Assembly (NCBI GenBank): GCA_024636575.1 | Contig: JAGXGU010000019.1 | Coordinates: 1-5,679, forward strand | From: Altererythrobacter sp. | Lineage (GTDB): Bacteria; Pseudomonadota; Alphaproteobacteria; Sphingomonadales; Sphingomonadaceae | Reading direction: 5' to 3' | DNA length: 5,679 nucleotides | Part shown: positions 1 to 5,679 of the stretch, in pieces | How the letters are laid out: every line of letters begins with the position of its first letter | Position numbering within the stretch: the first letter of the stretch is position 1 | Program-made: the position numbers and the translations under genes | Notes under the pieces: generated by a model | What the model saw: only the letters and a program-made list of their open reading frames with translations | Told to the model about the DNA's origin: nothing | Database searches by the model: none

Positions 1-635
1 GGTTTTACAAGGACATCACACGCCCGATCGAAGTGTTCTCCAATTTCAACGATAACGAACAGGTTTTCGGTTTTGCCAATGCCCCATCGGCCACGCTTTA
101 CGGGGTCGAATTCGATATCCAATATGGCTACGATCTGATGGATCTTGGGGGATGGTTTGAAAGCAAGCGCCTGATTGCCATTGCGAACTACACCTACACC
201 CAATCCGAATTGCAGGTGAAAGATGGCGACATTGCACGGGTGTTCCCCTTTGCCCAGCAGCCTGCCAGCAATTTCTTCCGCGATGGCGTGCCGCTGACCG
301 GTCAATCCGACCATCTCGTCAATTTGCAGCTGGGGCTGGAAGATAGCGACAGGCTGCAGCAAGTGACCGTTCTGGTAGCTTACGAGAGTGAACGGGTTAC
401 CAGCCGCGGCACATCCACTCTGCCGGATATTATCGAAAACCCGGGCCTGACAGTCGATCTGGTTGCACGGCAGGGTATCTCGCTTGGCAAGGTTCCCCTG
501 GAACTGAAATTCGAGGCACGAAACATTTTCGGGCGGGACAATTTCGAATTCCAGGACAATGGCACCACACGGATCGACATCAACTCCTACAAGGTGGGGC
601 AGAGCTTCTCGCTGTCGGTCTCCGCCGAATTCTGA
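1..635 (+). CDS. TonB-dependent receptor, C-terminal fragment (5' end outside window)
   Basis: This is the last part of an outer-membrane TonB-dependent receptor, a 22-strand beta-barrel that imports siderophores, vitamins or oligomeric nutrients using energy from TonB/ExbBD. The frame is open from base 3 to the TGA at 633-635, giving 210 visible residues. A GTG at 33 is internal, because the upstream codons read FYKDITRPIE, a typical receptor barrel segment. Further signs are alternating hydrophobic strands such as RLIAIANYTYTQSEL, the segment LELKFEARNIFGRDNFEF (compare the common 'NLFD/NIFG' turn near receptor C-termini), and a C-terminus SFSLSVSAEF. That last stretch is a final beta strand ending in Phe, as the BAM assembly machinery expects. 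The plug domain, TonB box and signal peptide are outside the window, so the ligand cannot be judged. The gene converges on the response regulator downstream. Confidence 0.9.
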   Translation, partial: FYKDITRPIEVFSNFNDNEQVFGFANAPSATLYGVEFDIQYGYDLMDLGGWFESKRLIAIANYTYTQSELQVKDGDIARVFPFAQQPASNFFRDGVPLTGQSDHLVNLQLGLEDSDRLQQVTVLVAYESERVTSRGTSTLPDIIENPGLTVDLVARQGISLGKVPLELKFEARNIFGRDNFEFQDNGTTRIDINSYKVGQSFSLSVSAEF

Positions 636-640
636 ACAAT

Positions 641-668
641 CGCGGCTATTTAGGCGCGGCTTTATAGG
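641..668. repeat. Two-copy 14-bp tandem direct repeat
   Basis: CGCGGCTATTTAGG (641-654) is followed at once by CGCGGCTTTATAGG (655-668), matching at 12 of 14 positions. The repeat starts 5 bases after the receptor stop codon. It could be a slippage duplication or chance. No function is assigned. Confidence 0.5.
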
Positions 669-712
669 TGCGGGGGTGCCACCTCGCTTCGCCGCATCAG
701 CCCTCAAATAAA

Positions 713-740
713 AACGGCCGCCTGTAACTGGGCGGCCGTT
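713..740 (-). terminator. Intrinsic terminator of the response regulator gene, possibly bidirectional
   Basis: There is a perfect 10-bp stem, AACGGCCGCC (713-722) with GGCGGCCGTT (731-740), around an 8-base loop. Read on the minus strand, the stem is followed by TTTTATTTGAGG (the complement of the A-rich 701-714 stretch), giving a good U-tract. It therefore fits as the terminator of the minus-strand gene that stops at 764. On the plus strand the stem is followed by GGTTCTTTC, a weaker tract that may still help end the receptor transcript. Confidence 0.85.
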
Positions 741-763
741 GGTTCTTTCAGATGGTGGCTGAT

Positions 764-1450
764 CTAACCAGCGTCGAATACATAGCCAAGCGAACGCACG
801 GTACGCAGCGGATTACCTGCCCCGGCAATCTTGAGTGCGCGGCGCAAGCGGCCCACCCAGACATCTACCGTGCGTTCATCGACGGCCGGTTCCTGTTTGC
901 CCAGGCCCGTGATCAGATCGGCGCGTGATAGCACCTGATTGGGATTTTCAGCCAGAAACCGCAGCAAACGGAATTCATTGGGCCTTAGCGAAACGGGGGT
1001 ATCGGCCCAGCGGGCCTGCAATGCGGCCATGTCGATAGTCAGTTCGCCCAATTCGAAACGCTGGGCCTGATGGCGTTGATGCTGCGTCTGCAGGGCCAGC
1101 ACCCGGTCCAGCACGGTTTTGCGGTCAAGAGGACCGACCATGTAATCATCGGCACCGGCACGCAAGGCGCGGCGGCGGTCATCCTGATCATCGCGTTCCA
1201 GCACCATGGTAATATGCGAATTCTGGGTGCGCGGATCGGCGCGCAGGCGGCGGCACATTTCCAGACCCGCCAAATCATCCATGACCCAATCGATGAAAGC
1301 CCACATCGGGCCTTCCACCAGCCGCCGGGGACCATTGGAATCCAGCCTGTCGAATGTGATTCGGGTCTGATCATGGACGAAATCATCCAGCGATTCCCCC
1401 AATTCTTCGGTCAGGAAGATATTAATCACATCCATGTCGGTGGTTCCCAT
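764..1450 (-). CDS. OmpR/PhoB-family winged-helix response regulator with degenerate receiver
   Basis: This is a predicted cytoplasmic DNA-binding regulator of 228 aa from the chosen start. Residues about 7-120 form a CheY-like receiver. The putative phosphoacceptor Asp54 is kept in AFIDWVMDD, as is the following GLEMCRRLRADPR helix and GADDY. The rest of the switch is altered: the acidic pair becomes T14-E15-E16, the conserved Thr/Ser is Leu84, and the invariant Lys (normally KP) is Gly106 in MVGPL. Residues about 132-226 are a clear OmpR/PhoB winged helix, with PVSLRPNEFRLLRFLAENP, then VDERTVDVWVGRLRRAL and LRTVRSLGYVF. The ATG at 1450 was preferred because GGTGGGG lies just upstream. An ATG at 1435, or one at 1534 (256 aa), is possible, but the extra residues of the longer form do not look like receiver sequence. 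No histidine kinase gene is adjacent. The gene is divergent from ribB. Family assignment is firm; the target genes and any response to phosphorylation are unknown. Confidence 0.88.
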   Translation of the reverse strand: MGTTDMDVINIFLTEELGESLDDFVHDQTRITFDRLDSNGPRRLVEGPMWAFIDWVMDDLAGLEMCRRLRADPRTQNSHITMVLERDDQDDRRRALRAGADDYMVGPLDRKTVLDRVLALQTQHQRHQAQRFELGELTIDMAALQARWADTPVSLRPNEFRLLRFLAENPNQVLSRADLITGLGKQEPAVDERTVDVWVGRLRRALKIAGAGNPLRTVRSLGYVFDAG

Positions 1451-1714
1451 GTCCCCACCGGAATTGCCGCCGTGATATGACGGGATAGTGACAAAGCTCG
1501 CCCCGGGCACCGGTTTCTTCGTCCGGCAGCCCATAAGGGCGATTTTCTCGGGTCAGCGGCTCAATTTTCCGGGTAATTGCGGTGTCAGGCGCTCCTCCCG
1601 TCGCCACCAGCCGATATTTGCCAATCGGGTCTTACTGCACTATTGCGATATCTGGATTTTGACCCGCCAAATGATCGCCACGATCACGATTCGGACGGTC
1701 TCGCCAGGCAATAT

Positions 1715-1730
1715 GCACATCCTGATGTGC
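1715..1730. promoter_or_regulatory. Palindromic operator-like site 1 upstream of ribB
   Basis: GCACATC-CT-GATGTGC is a perfect inverted repeat with 7-base arms and a 2-base centre. It shares the core CACATYCTRATGTG with site 2, and the two centres are 32 bp apart. The very short centre disfavours a local RNA hairpin and favours recognition by a symmetric DNA-binding dimer. The binding protein is not known. The HTH domain at the start of RibB, or the divergent response regulator, are the obvious candidates. Confidence 0.6.
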
Positions 1731-1747
1731 TTTCAGTCTTGGATTTT

Positions 1748-1761
1748 CACATTCTAATGTG
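1748..1761. promoter_or_regulatory. Palindromic operator-like site 2 at the ribB start
   Basis: CACATT-CT-AATGTG is a perfect inverted repeat with 6-base arms and the same CT centre as site 1. It differs from the site 1 core only by a symmetric C-to-T and G-to-A pair. It covers the possible ATG at 1757 and ends 13 bases before the preferred ATG at 1775. A protein bound here would lie across the start of the gene and could repress it. Confidence 0.6.
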
Positions 1762-1774
1762 TATTGCCGGTCAA

Positions 1775-3067
1775 ATGACCCAAAATGCACCCCATGCCAT
1801 CCAGCAGAAAATCCGCGAACTCGTCCATGCCGGGACCATGTCCCGCGCCGCGATTGCCCGGGCTGCCGGGCTCCACGCCAATTCCCTGCGCGATTGCACG
1901 GATGAACAATGGAACCCGACAGCGGACACGCTGGGCAAACTCGCCAGCTTCATCCTTGCCAATGATGATCGCCCGGTGCTGGCGACCATCGAGGAAATCA
2001 TCGACGAAGCCCGCAACGGGCGGATGTTCGTGCTGGTCGACGATGAAGACCGCGAAAACGAAGGGGACCTGGTGATCCCGGCACAAATGGCGACCCCGCA
2101 GGCGATCAATTTCATGGCCAGCCACGGGCGCGGCCTGATTTGCCTGACCATGACCAAGCAGCGCTGTGACCAGCTCGGCCTCGAATTGATGAGCCAGAAC
2201 AACCGCACGCGGCATGAAACCGCCTTCACCACCTCGATCGAGGCGCGCGAAGGGGTTACCACCGGGATCAGCGCGGGCGACCGCGCCCGCACGGTCAGCG
2301 TCGCAATCGACGCATCGAAAAGCAGGGATGACATCGTCACACCGGGCCATGTTTTCCCGCTCGTCGCCCGTGAAGGCGGCGTGCTGGTGCGCGCTGGCCA
2401 TACGGAGGCTGCGGTGGATATTTCGCGGCTCGCCGGTCTCAACCCATCGGGCGTGATCTGCGAGATCATGAATGATGATGGCACCATGGCGCGGATGGAC
2501 GATCTGATCGATTTCGCGCGGCGGCATGATCTCAAGATCGGCACCATTCGCGACCTGATCGCCTATCGCCGCAAGCATGATCACATGGTCGAAAAGCGCG
2601 CAGAATCGCGATTCATCAGCCGCTTTGGCGGAACATGGAATGCGATGAGCTTCCATAACAAGGCCACGGGTGACGATACTCTGGCGCTCACGCTCGGCAA
2701 GGTCGATCCCGACAAGCCGACGCTGGTACGGATGCATCTGCTGAACCTGTTTAGTGACATTTTCGCCGAAGAGAGCCCGCGAACCGGCCAATTGCAGAAA
2801 AGTATGGAAATCATCGCCAAGGAAGGCGCTGGCGTCATCGTGGTGATCAACAAGGTCAAAGCTGGCGGCTTCACGATCATGACCAAGGCACATAATGGCG
2901 AGGCCGAGCCCGCCGACATGGAAGAATTGCGCGATTACGGCGTTGGCGCCCAGATCTTGGCGGAACTGGGGGTGCAGGACATGGAATTGCTGACCAATTC
3001 GCACCATTCACTGGTGGCGCTGGAAGGCTACGGCCTGTCGATTGTCGGCGAACGCCCGATCAAATGA
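1775..3067 (+). CDS. ribB: 3,4-dihydroxy-2-butanone 4-phosphate synthase with N-terminal HTH and degenerate GTP cyclohydrolase II-like domain (RibBX-type)
   Basis: This enzyme converts ribulose 5-phosphate to 3,4-dihydroxy-2-butanone 4-phosphate plus formate, supplying the four-carbon unit of riboflavin. From the ATG at 1775 it has 430 aa. Residues about 9-62 resemble a lambda-repressor/XRE-type HTH (SRAAIARAAGLHANSLRD, then WNPTADTLGKLASFI). Residues about 70-268 are the synthase: the acidic loop DDEDRENEGD (89-98), TAFTTSIEAREGVTTG (149-164), PGHVFPL (190-196), AGHTEAAVD (207-215) and NDDGTMAR (233-240) are all intact. Residues about 280-430 resemble GTP cyclohydrolase II, ending in RDYGVGAQIL, LLTNS and EGYGLSIVGERPI. 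However, the zinc-site RCDCG is replaced by SPRTG (334-338), its partner Cys is absent, and the QEGRGIGL loop is missing. This half is therefore probably not a cyclohydrolase, which fits the proteobacterial RibBX variant and implies a separate ribA elsewhere. ATG 1757 is an alternative start. Neither start has a clear Shine-Dalgarno sequence. Confidence 0.93.
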   Translation: MTQNAPHAIQQKIRELVHAGTMSRAAIARAAGLHANSLRDCTDEQWNPTADTLGKLASFILANDDRPVLATIEEIIDEARNGRMFVLVDDEDRENEGDLVIPAQMATPQAINFMASHGRGLICLTMTKQRCDQLGLELMSQNNRTRHETAFTTSIEAREGVTTGISAGDRARTVSVAIDASKSRDDIVTPGHVFPLVAREGGVLVRAGHTEAAVDISRLAGLNPSGVICEIMNDDGTMARMDDLIDFARRHDLKIGTIRDLIAYRRKHDHMVEKRAESRFISRFGGTWNAMSFHNKATGDDTLALTLGKVDPDKPTLVRMHLLNLFSDIFAEESPRTGQLQKSMEIIAKEGAGVIVVINKVKAGGFTIMTKAHNGEAEPADMEELRDYGVGAQILAELGVQDMELLTNSHHSLVALEGYGLSIVGERPIK

Positions 3068-3102
3068 CTCTGCCCCTTGCAGATATGTGAGTTAAGCTGT
3101 CG

Positions 3103-3146
3103 GGCCAGCAGCGAAGGGGACAAATGTACCTGCTTCGCCGCTGGCC
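3103..3146. terminator. Hairpin between convergent ribB and acyl-CoA dehydrogenase genes
   Basis: GGCCAGCAGCGAAG (3103-3116) pairs with CTTCGCCGCTGGCC (3133-3146) over 14 positions with a single A/C mismatch, around a 16-base loop. It lies in the 88-bp gap between two converging genes, where a shared terminator is expected. Neither strand has a following U-tract, so it may instead be a transcript 3'-end stabilising hairpin or a weak terminator. Confidence 0.45.
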
Positions 3147-3155
3147 TCAATGCAA

Positions 3156-4319
3156 TTACATCGACCGGGCGATGAGCATTTTCATGATTTCGTTCGACCC
3201 GCCATATATTCTGCTGACGCGGCTATCGCGGAACATCCGGGCGATGGGATAATCATTGATATAACCCCACCCGCCATGCAGCTGCAGGCATTTATCAACC
3301 ACTTCGCCCTGCAATTCAGTGACCCAGTATTTGGCGATCGAGGCGGTGGTAACGTCCAGCTTGCCGTCCAGTAATTTGGCGGTGCAATCATTGACGAATA
3401 CCTTGGCCGCCGTGCCGCGCGCCTTGAGATCGGCCAGCGTGAACTGGGTGTTCTGGAAATCCCAGATCGTCTTTCCGAAGGCCTTGCGCTGCTTCACATA
3501 TTCGACCGTGGTTTCCAGCGCTTTTTCGATGGTGATCATCGCCTGGATCGCGATCAACAGGCGTTCCTGCGGCAATTCGCCCATCAGCTGGTAGAAGCCC
3601 CTGCCCTCTACCCCGCCCAGCACATTATCGGCCGGGACGAATACATCATCGAAGAACAATTCCGAAGTATCCTGCGCATCCAGCCCGATCTTGTCGAGCT
3701 TCTTGCCGCGCTGGAACCCTTCCGCACCCTCTGTTTCGAGGCAGATGAGCGAAATTCCCTTGTGCCCTTCGCTGGGATCGGTCTTGGCCACCACGATAAT
3801 GAAATCCGCATTCTGGCCGTTGGAAATGAAGGTTTTCGATCCGTTGATCTTGTACCCGTTGCCGTCTTTCAGCGCAGTGGTGGTAATATTCTGGAGATCG
3901 GAGCCCACCGCAGGTTCACTCATCGCGATCGCCGAAACCAGCTCGCCCGAAACCAGCCTGGGCAGCCACTTCTTCTTCTGTTCTTCCGTTCCGTGGCGGA
4001 CCAGATAGGGCAGGATAATCACATTATGCAGACTGGCCGCAAAGCCGTCGACACCCTTGTTGGCCTGTTGGTTCACCACCACCATATCATGCCGGAAATC
4101 GCCGCCATGACCGCCATATTCCTCCGGCACCGACACGCCGAGCAGGCCGGCCGCGCCCGCCTCCCGCCAGAATTCGCGGTCAACCTGGCCGTCTTCGCGC
4201 CATTTCAGCACCCGCTTTTCCGGCGCGTGCTGATCATAGAATTTGCCCACGGCATCATAGAACATGGAGATTTCTTCATCTTCCATATATTCGGGCTGGG
4301 GAACGTCGATAATCGGCAT
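3156..4319 (-). CDS. Acyl-CoA dehydrogenase, long-chain type
   Basis: This is a cytoplasmic FAD flavoenzyme that introduces a trans-2,3 double bond into an acyl-CoA and passes electrons to electron-transferring flavoprotein. It is 387 aa, full length for the family. The N-terminal helical domain (about 15-125) contains GLLGVSVPEEYGG. The middle beta domain (about 130-235) carries the flavin/substrate signature AMSEPAVGSD (132-141), GYKINGSKTFISNG and the segment KKLDKIGLDAQDTSELFFDD. The C-terminal helical domain has YVKQRKAFGKT (274-284), LQLHGGWGYINDYPIARMFRD and YGGSNEIMK (372-380). The catalytic base is probably Glu252 in ELPQERLL, the position used by long-chain and isovaleryl-CoA enzymes, because the medium-chain site (YEGT) reads YGGS here. 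AAAAGG lies about 7 bases before the ATG. The gene is divergent from the hydrolase. The acyl substrate cannot be read from sequence alone. Confidence 0.93.
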   Translation of the reverse strand: MPIIDVPQPEYMEDEEISMFYDAVGKFYDQHAPEKRVLKWREDGQVDREFWREAGAAGLLGVSVPEEYGGHGGDFRHDMVVVNQQANKGVDGFAASLHNVIILPYLVRHGTEEQKKKWLPRLVSGELVSAIAMSEPAVGSDLQNITTTALKDGNGYKINGSKTFISNGQNADFIIVVAKTDPSEGHKGISLICLETEGAEGFQRGKKLDKIGLDAQDTSELFFDDVFVPADNVLGGVEGRGFYQLMGELPQERLLIAIQAMITIEKALETTVEYVKQRKAFGKTIWDFQNTQFTLADLKARGTAAKVFVNDCTAKLLDGKLDVTTASIAKYWVTELQGEVVDKCLQLHGGWGYINDYPIARMFRDSRVSRIYGGSNEIMKMLIARSM

Positions 4320-4416
4320 GATGGACCTTTTCGTCAGAAGCGATAAGGCCGTGTCGTATCATCCGCCGGGATAAGTGCAATGGCGGCAATCAAGGCAGGA
4401 AAGTCGAACACGCATC
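4320..4416. promoter_or_regulatory. Divergent promoter region between acyl-CoA dehydrogenase and hydrolase
   Basis: These 97 bases separate two genes read outward, so promoters for both are expected here. TATCAT (4357-4362) could be a -10 element for the hydrolase, but no good -35 precedes it. No clear palindromic operator was seen. Confidence 0.3.
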
Positions 4417-5292
4417 ATGGACCTGATAGGCCCCACATCGCAAACCTACATTTCGCAGCGGACCCGGCTCCATTATGCCGATTGGGGCAACCATGACGCG
4501 CCGCCGCTGATTTTGCTGCATGGCGGGCGCGACCATTGCCGCAGCTGGGATTGGGCGGCGGAGGATCTGCGCGCGGACTGGCACGTGATCTGCCCCGACC
4601 AGCGCGGGCACGGGGACAGCGGGTGGAACGAAAACGGCTATTATCCCACTATCGGCTATATCTATGATCTGGCTCAGTTGATCCACCAGCTGGAACTGGC
4701 GCCGGTCACGATTGTCGCCCATTCGATGGGCGGCAATGTTGCGATCCGCTATGCCGGGCTTTATCCTGAAAAAGTCCGCAAACTGGTCGCCATCGAAGGG
4801 CTCGGCCCCAGCCCCAAGCGGCTGGAGGAAATGCAAAGCGTTCCCTTCTTTACCCATTGGACCGACTGGATCGACCAGAAGCGCGAAGCCTCCGCCCGCC
4901 TGCCGAAACGCTATCCCACGTTCGAAACCGCGCTCGACCGGATGCACGAAGCGAACACCTATCTCAGCCGGGAACAGGCCCGTCACCTGACGACCCACGC
5001 GGTGATCCGCAATGAAGACGGGACGTTCAGCTGGAAATTCGATCCGCATCTGCACGCCTGGCCGCCCGACGACTGGACGCAGGAACAGCTGCACGAAATC
5101 TGGGGGCGGATCACCTGCCCCACACGGATGATCTACGGCAACGACAGCTGGGCATCCAACCCGGTGAAGGACGGGCGCATCAGCCATTTCGGCGATAATG
5201 TCAGCGTCAGCGATTACGACCGCGCCGGGCACTGGGTCCACCACGACCGCTTCGATGATTTCATGGCCGAGGTGAAGGAATTCATCGCCTGA
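4417..5292 (+). CDS. Alpha/beta-fold hydrolase
   Basis: This is a soluble serine hydrolase of the alpha/beta-fold superfamily, 291 aa from the ATG at 4417, a usual length. The oxyanion-hole region is LILLHGGRDHCRSWD (residues 31-45). It is followed by the CPDQRGHGDSGW strand-turn (59-70). The nucleophile elbow is AHSMGGN, with Ser103. A cap-like insertion follows (about 130-225). IYGNDSWAS offers Asp243 as the likely acid, and AGHWVHHD gives the catalytic His272. The triad therefore appears complete. No signal peptide is seen. An in-frame GTG at 4375 would add 14 residues of no family character, so the ATG is preferred, although its Shine-Dalgarno is poor (AGGA is about 16 bases away). The gene lies between two acyl-CoA dehydrogenases, suggesting action on an ester, lactone or acyl-thioester in the same catabolic route. 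The substrate is unknown. Confidence 0.88.
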   Translation: MDLIGPTSQTYISQRTRLHYADWGNHDAPPLILLHGGRDHCRSWDWAAEDLRADWHVICPDQRGHGDSGWNENGYYPTIGYIYDLAQLIHQLELAPVTIVAHSMGGNVAIRYAGLYPEKVRKLVAIEGLGPSPKRLEEMQSVPFFTHWTDWIDQKREASARLPKRYPTFETALDRMHEANTYLSREQARHLTTHAVIRNEDGTFSWKFDPHLHAWPPDDWTQEQLHEIWGRITCPTRMIYGNDSWASNPVKDGRISHFGDNVSVSDYDRAGHWVHHDRFDDFMAEVKEFIA

Positions 5293-5679
5293 TCACAGGC
5301 TGCGGCTGATCACTTCCTTCATGATCTCGCTGGTGCCGCCGAATATCCGTGTCACGCGGGCATCACGCCACAGGCGGGCGATCAGATATTCATTCATATA
5401 GCCGGCGCCGCCATGCAATTGCAGCGCGGCGTCGCACACGCGGCCCTGCAATTCGGTGTGCCACAGCTTTGCGGACGATGCCTCCGCCGTGGTCAATTCG
5501 CCCGCAATATGCCGCTTCAGCGCCCAGTCGAGATGCGCCCAGCCGACCTGCAATTCCGCAGCCAGCCCTGCCAGGGTGAATTTGGTGTTCTGGAATTCAA
5601 ACACGGTCTGGCCAAACGCCTTGCGGTCCTTGGTAAAACTCACCGCTTCGTCAAACGCGCGCTGCGCCCCTGCCTGGCA
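5293..5679 (-). CDS. Acyl-CoA dehydrogenase, C-terminal fragment (5' end outside window)
   Basis: The last 128 residues of a second acyl-CoA dehydrogenase are visible, from the window edge (CQAGAQRAFDEA) to a TGA at 5293-5295. The part seen is the C-terminal four-helix domain: FTKDRKAFGQTVFEFQNTKF, then TELQGRVCDAALQLHGGAGYMNEY and FGGTSEIMKEVISRSL. These match the equivalent stretches of the dehydrogenase at 3156-4319 closely, including EFQNTKFTLA versus DFQNTQFTLA, so the two are related paralogues. The usual medium-chain catalytic Glu position is again Gly (FGGT), so the base is expected upstream in the part not shown. The GTG at 5641-5643 is internal, not the start. The stop codon directly abuts that of the convergent hydrolase. 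Confidence 0.92.
   Translation of the reverse strand, partial: CQAGAQRAFDEAVSFTKDRKAFGQTVFEFQNTKFTLAGLAAELQVGWAHLDWALKRHIAGELTTAEASSAKLWHTELQGRVCDAALQLHGGAGYMNEYLIARLWRDARVTRIFGGTSEIMKEVISRSL

Larger units (their letters stand above)
1451..1774. promoter_or_regulatory. Divergent intergenic control region between response regulator and ribB
   Basis: These 324 bases hold no gene I can support. The ribB frame happens to stay open back to 1577, but the translated stretch has no recognisable protein character. Weak sigma-70-like hexamers facing ribB are TTGCCA (1618-1623) followed 17 bases later by TATTGC (1641-1646), and TTGACC (1659-1664) without a convincing -10. No confident promoter could be chosen for the minus-strand gene. 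I looked for the conserved blocks of an FMN (RFN) riboswitch and did not find them. The one strong signal is the pair of palindromes at 1715-1730 and 1748-1761, listed separately. Confidence 0.5.

Noticed and set aside
33..635. Receptor gene starting at the GTG at position 33
   Set aside because: The frame is open to the window edge and the residues before this GTG match receptor barrel sequence, so the gene is truncated by the window.
1428..1437. A third operator-like palindrome, ACATCCATGT, near the response regulator start
   Set aside because: It has the same half-sites, but the spacing between them is 2 bases shorter than in the ribB sites, and it is explained by the Asp-Met-Asp-Val codons of the regulator.
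1577..1774. Upstream extension of the ribB reading frame by 66 codons
   Set aside because: The translation has no recognisable domain, is rich in His/Asp/Pro in no family pattern, and would run through both palindromes. It is probably a stop-free stretch of GC-rich intergenic DNA.
1451..1774. FMN riboswitch upstream of a riboflavin gene
   Set aside because: The conserved blocks of the RFN element and its multi-stem layout could not be found; only the palindromes stand out.
1754..3007. Long minus-strand open frame of 417 codons opposite ribB
   Set aside because: It is a shadow of the well-supported ribB gene, with His/Asp/Ala-rich sequence typical of antisense translation of GC-rich genes and no family motifs.
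4390..5244. Minus-strand open frame of 284 codons opposite the hydrolase
   Set aside because: It is antisense to a gene with a complete catalytic triad, and its own translation shows no recognisable domain.
1..5679. CRISPR arrays, tRNA or rRNA genes, insertion sequences
   Set aside because: No regularly spaced repeats, no transposase-like proteins, no terminal inverted repeats and no tRNA-like cloverleaf were seen.

Overview
The window looks like a chromosomal segment of an alphaproteobacterium, most likely a sphingomonad (Sphingomonadales, possibly Erythrobacteraceae). This rests on moderately high GC, a TonB-dependent receptor of the sort these bacteria carry in large numbers, a RibB protein with a degenerate GTP cyclohydrolase II-like tail, and acyl-CoA dehydrogenases interleaved with an alpha/beta hydrolase. 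The taxonomic call is inferred from protein style and was not checked by a search.

Layout. Positions 1-635 (+) hold the C-terminal end of a TonB-dependent outer-membrane receptor. A 128-bp gap carries a short tandem repeat and a strong GC hairpin (713-740). This hairpin is placed to terminate the convergent gene at 764-1450 (-), an OmpR/PhoB-type response regulator whose receiver has lost most of its switch residues. A 324-bp divergent intergenic region (1451-1774) separates that regulator from ribB (1775-3067, +). Next, separated from ribB by a gap holding another hairpin (3103-3146), is an acyl-CoA dehydrogenase (3156-4319, -). It is divergent from an alpha/beta hydrolase (4417-5292, +). 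The stop codon of the hydrolase abuts, with no gap, the stop codon of a second, partial acyl-CoA dehydrogenase (5293-5679, -).

The most interesting locus is ribB. The protein appears to have three parts: an N-terminal lambda-repressor-like helix-turn-helix, a complete-looking 3,4-dihydroxy-2-butanone 4-phosphate synthase domain, and a GTP cyclohydrolase II-like domain without its zinc-binding cysteines. Just upstream lie two near-identical perfect palindromes, GCACATCCTGATGTGC and CACATTCTAATGTG, with centres 32 bp apart (about three helical turns). This is what paired operators for a dimeric HTH protein would look like. The inference is that this riboflavin-pathway enzyme may bind its own control region. 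The second theme is lipid or acyl-CoA catabolism: two related long-chain-type acyl-CoA dehydrogenases surround a hydrolase. The window gives no direct evidence of the substrate.
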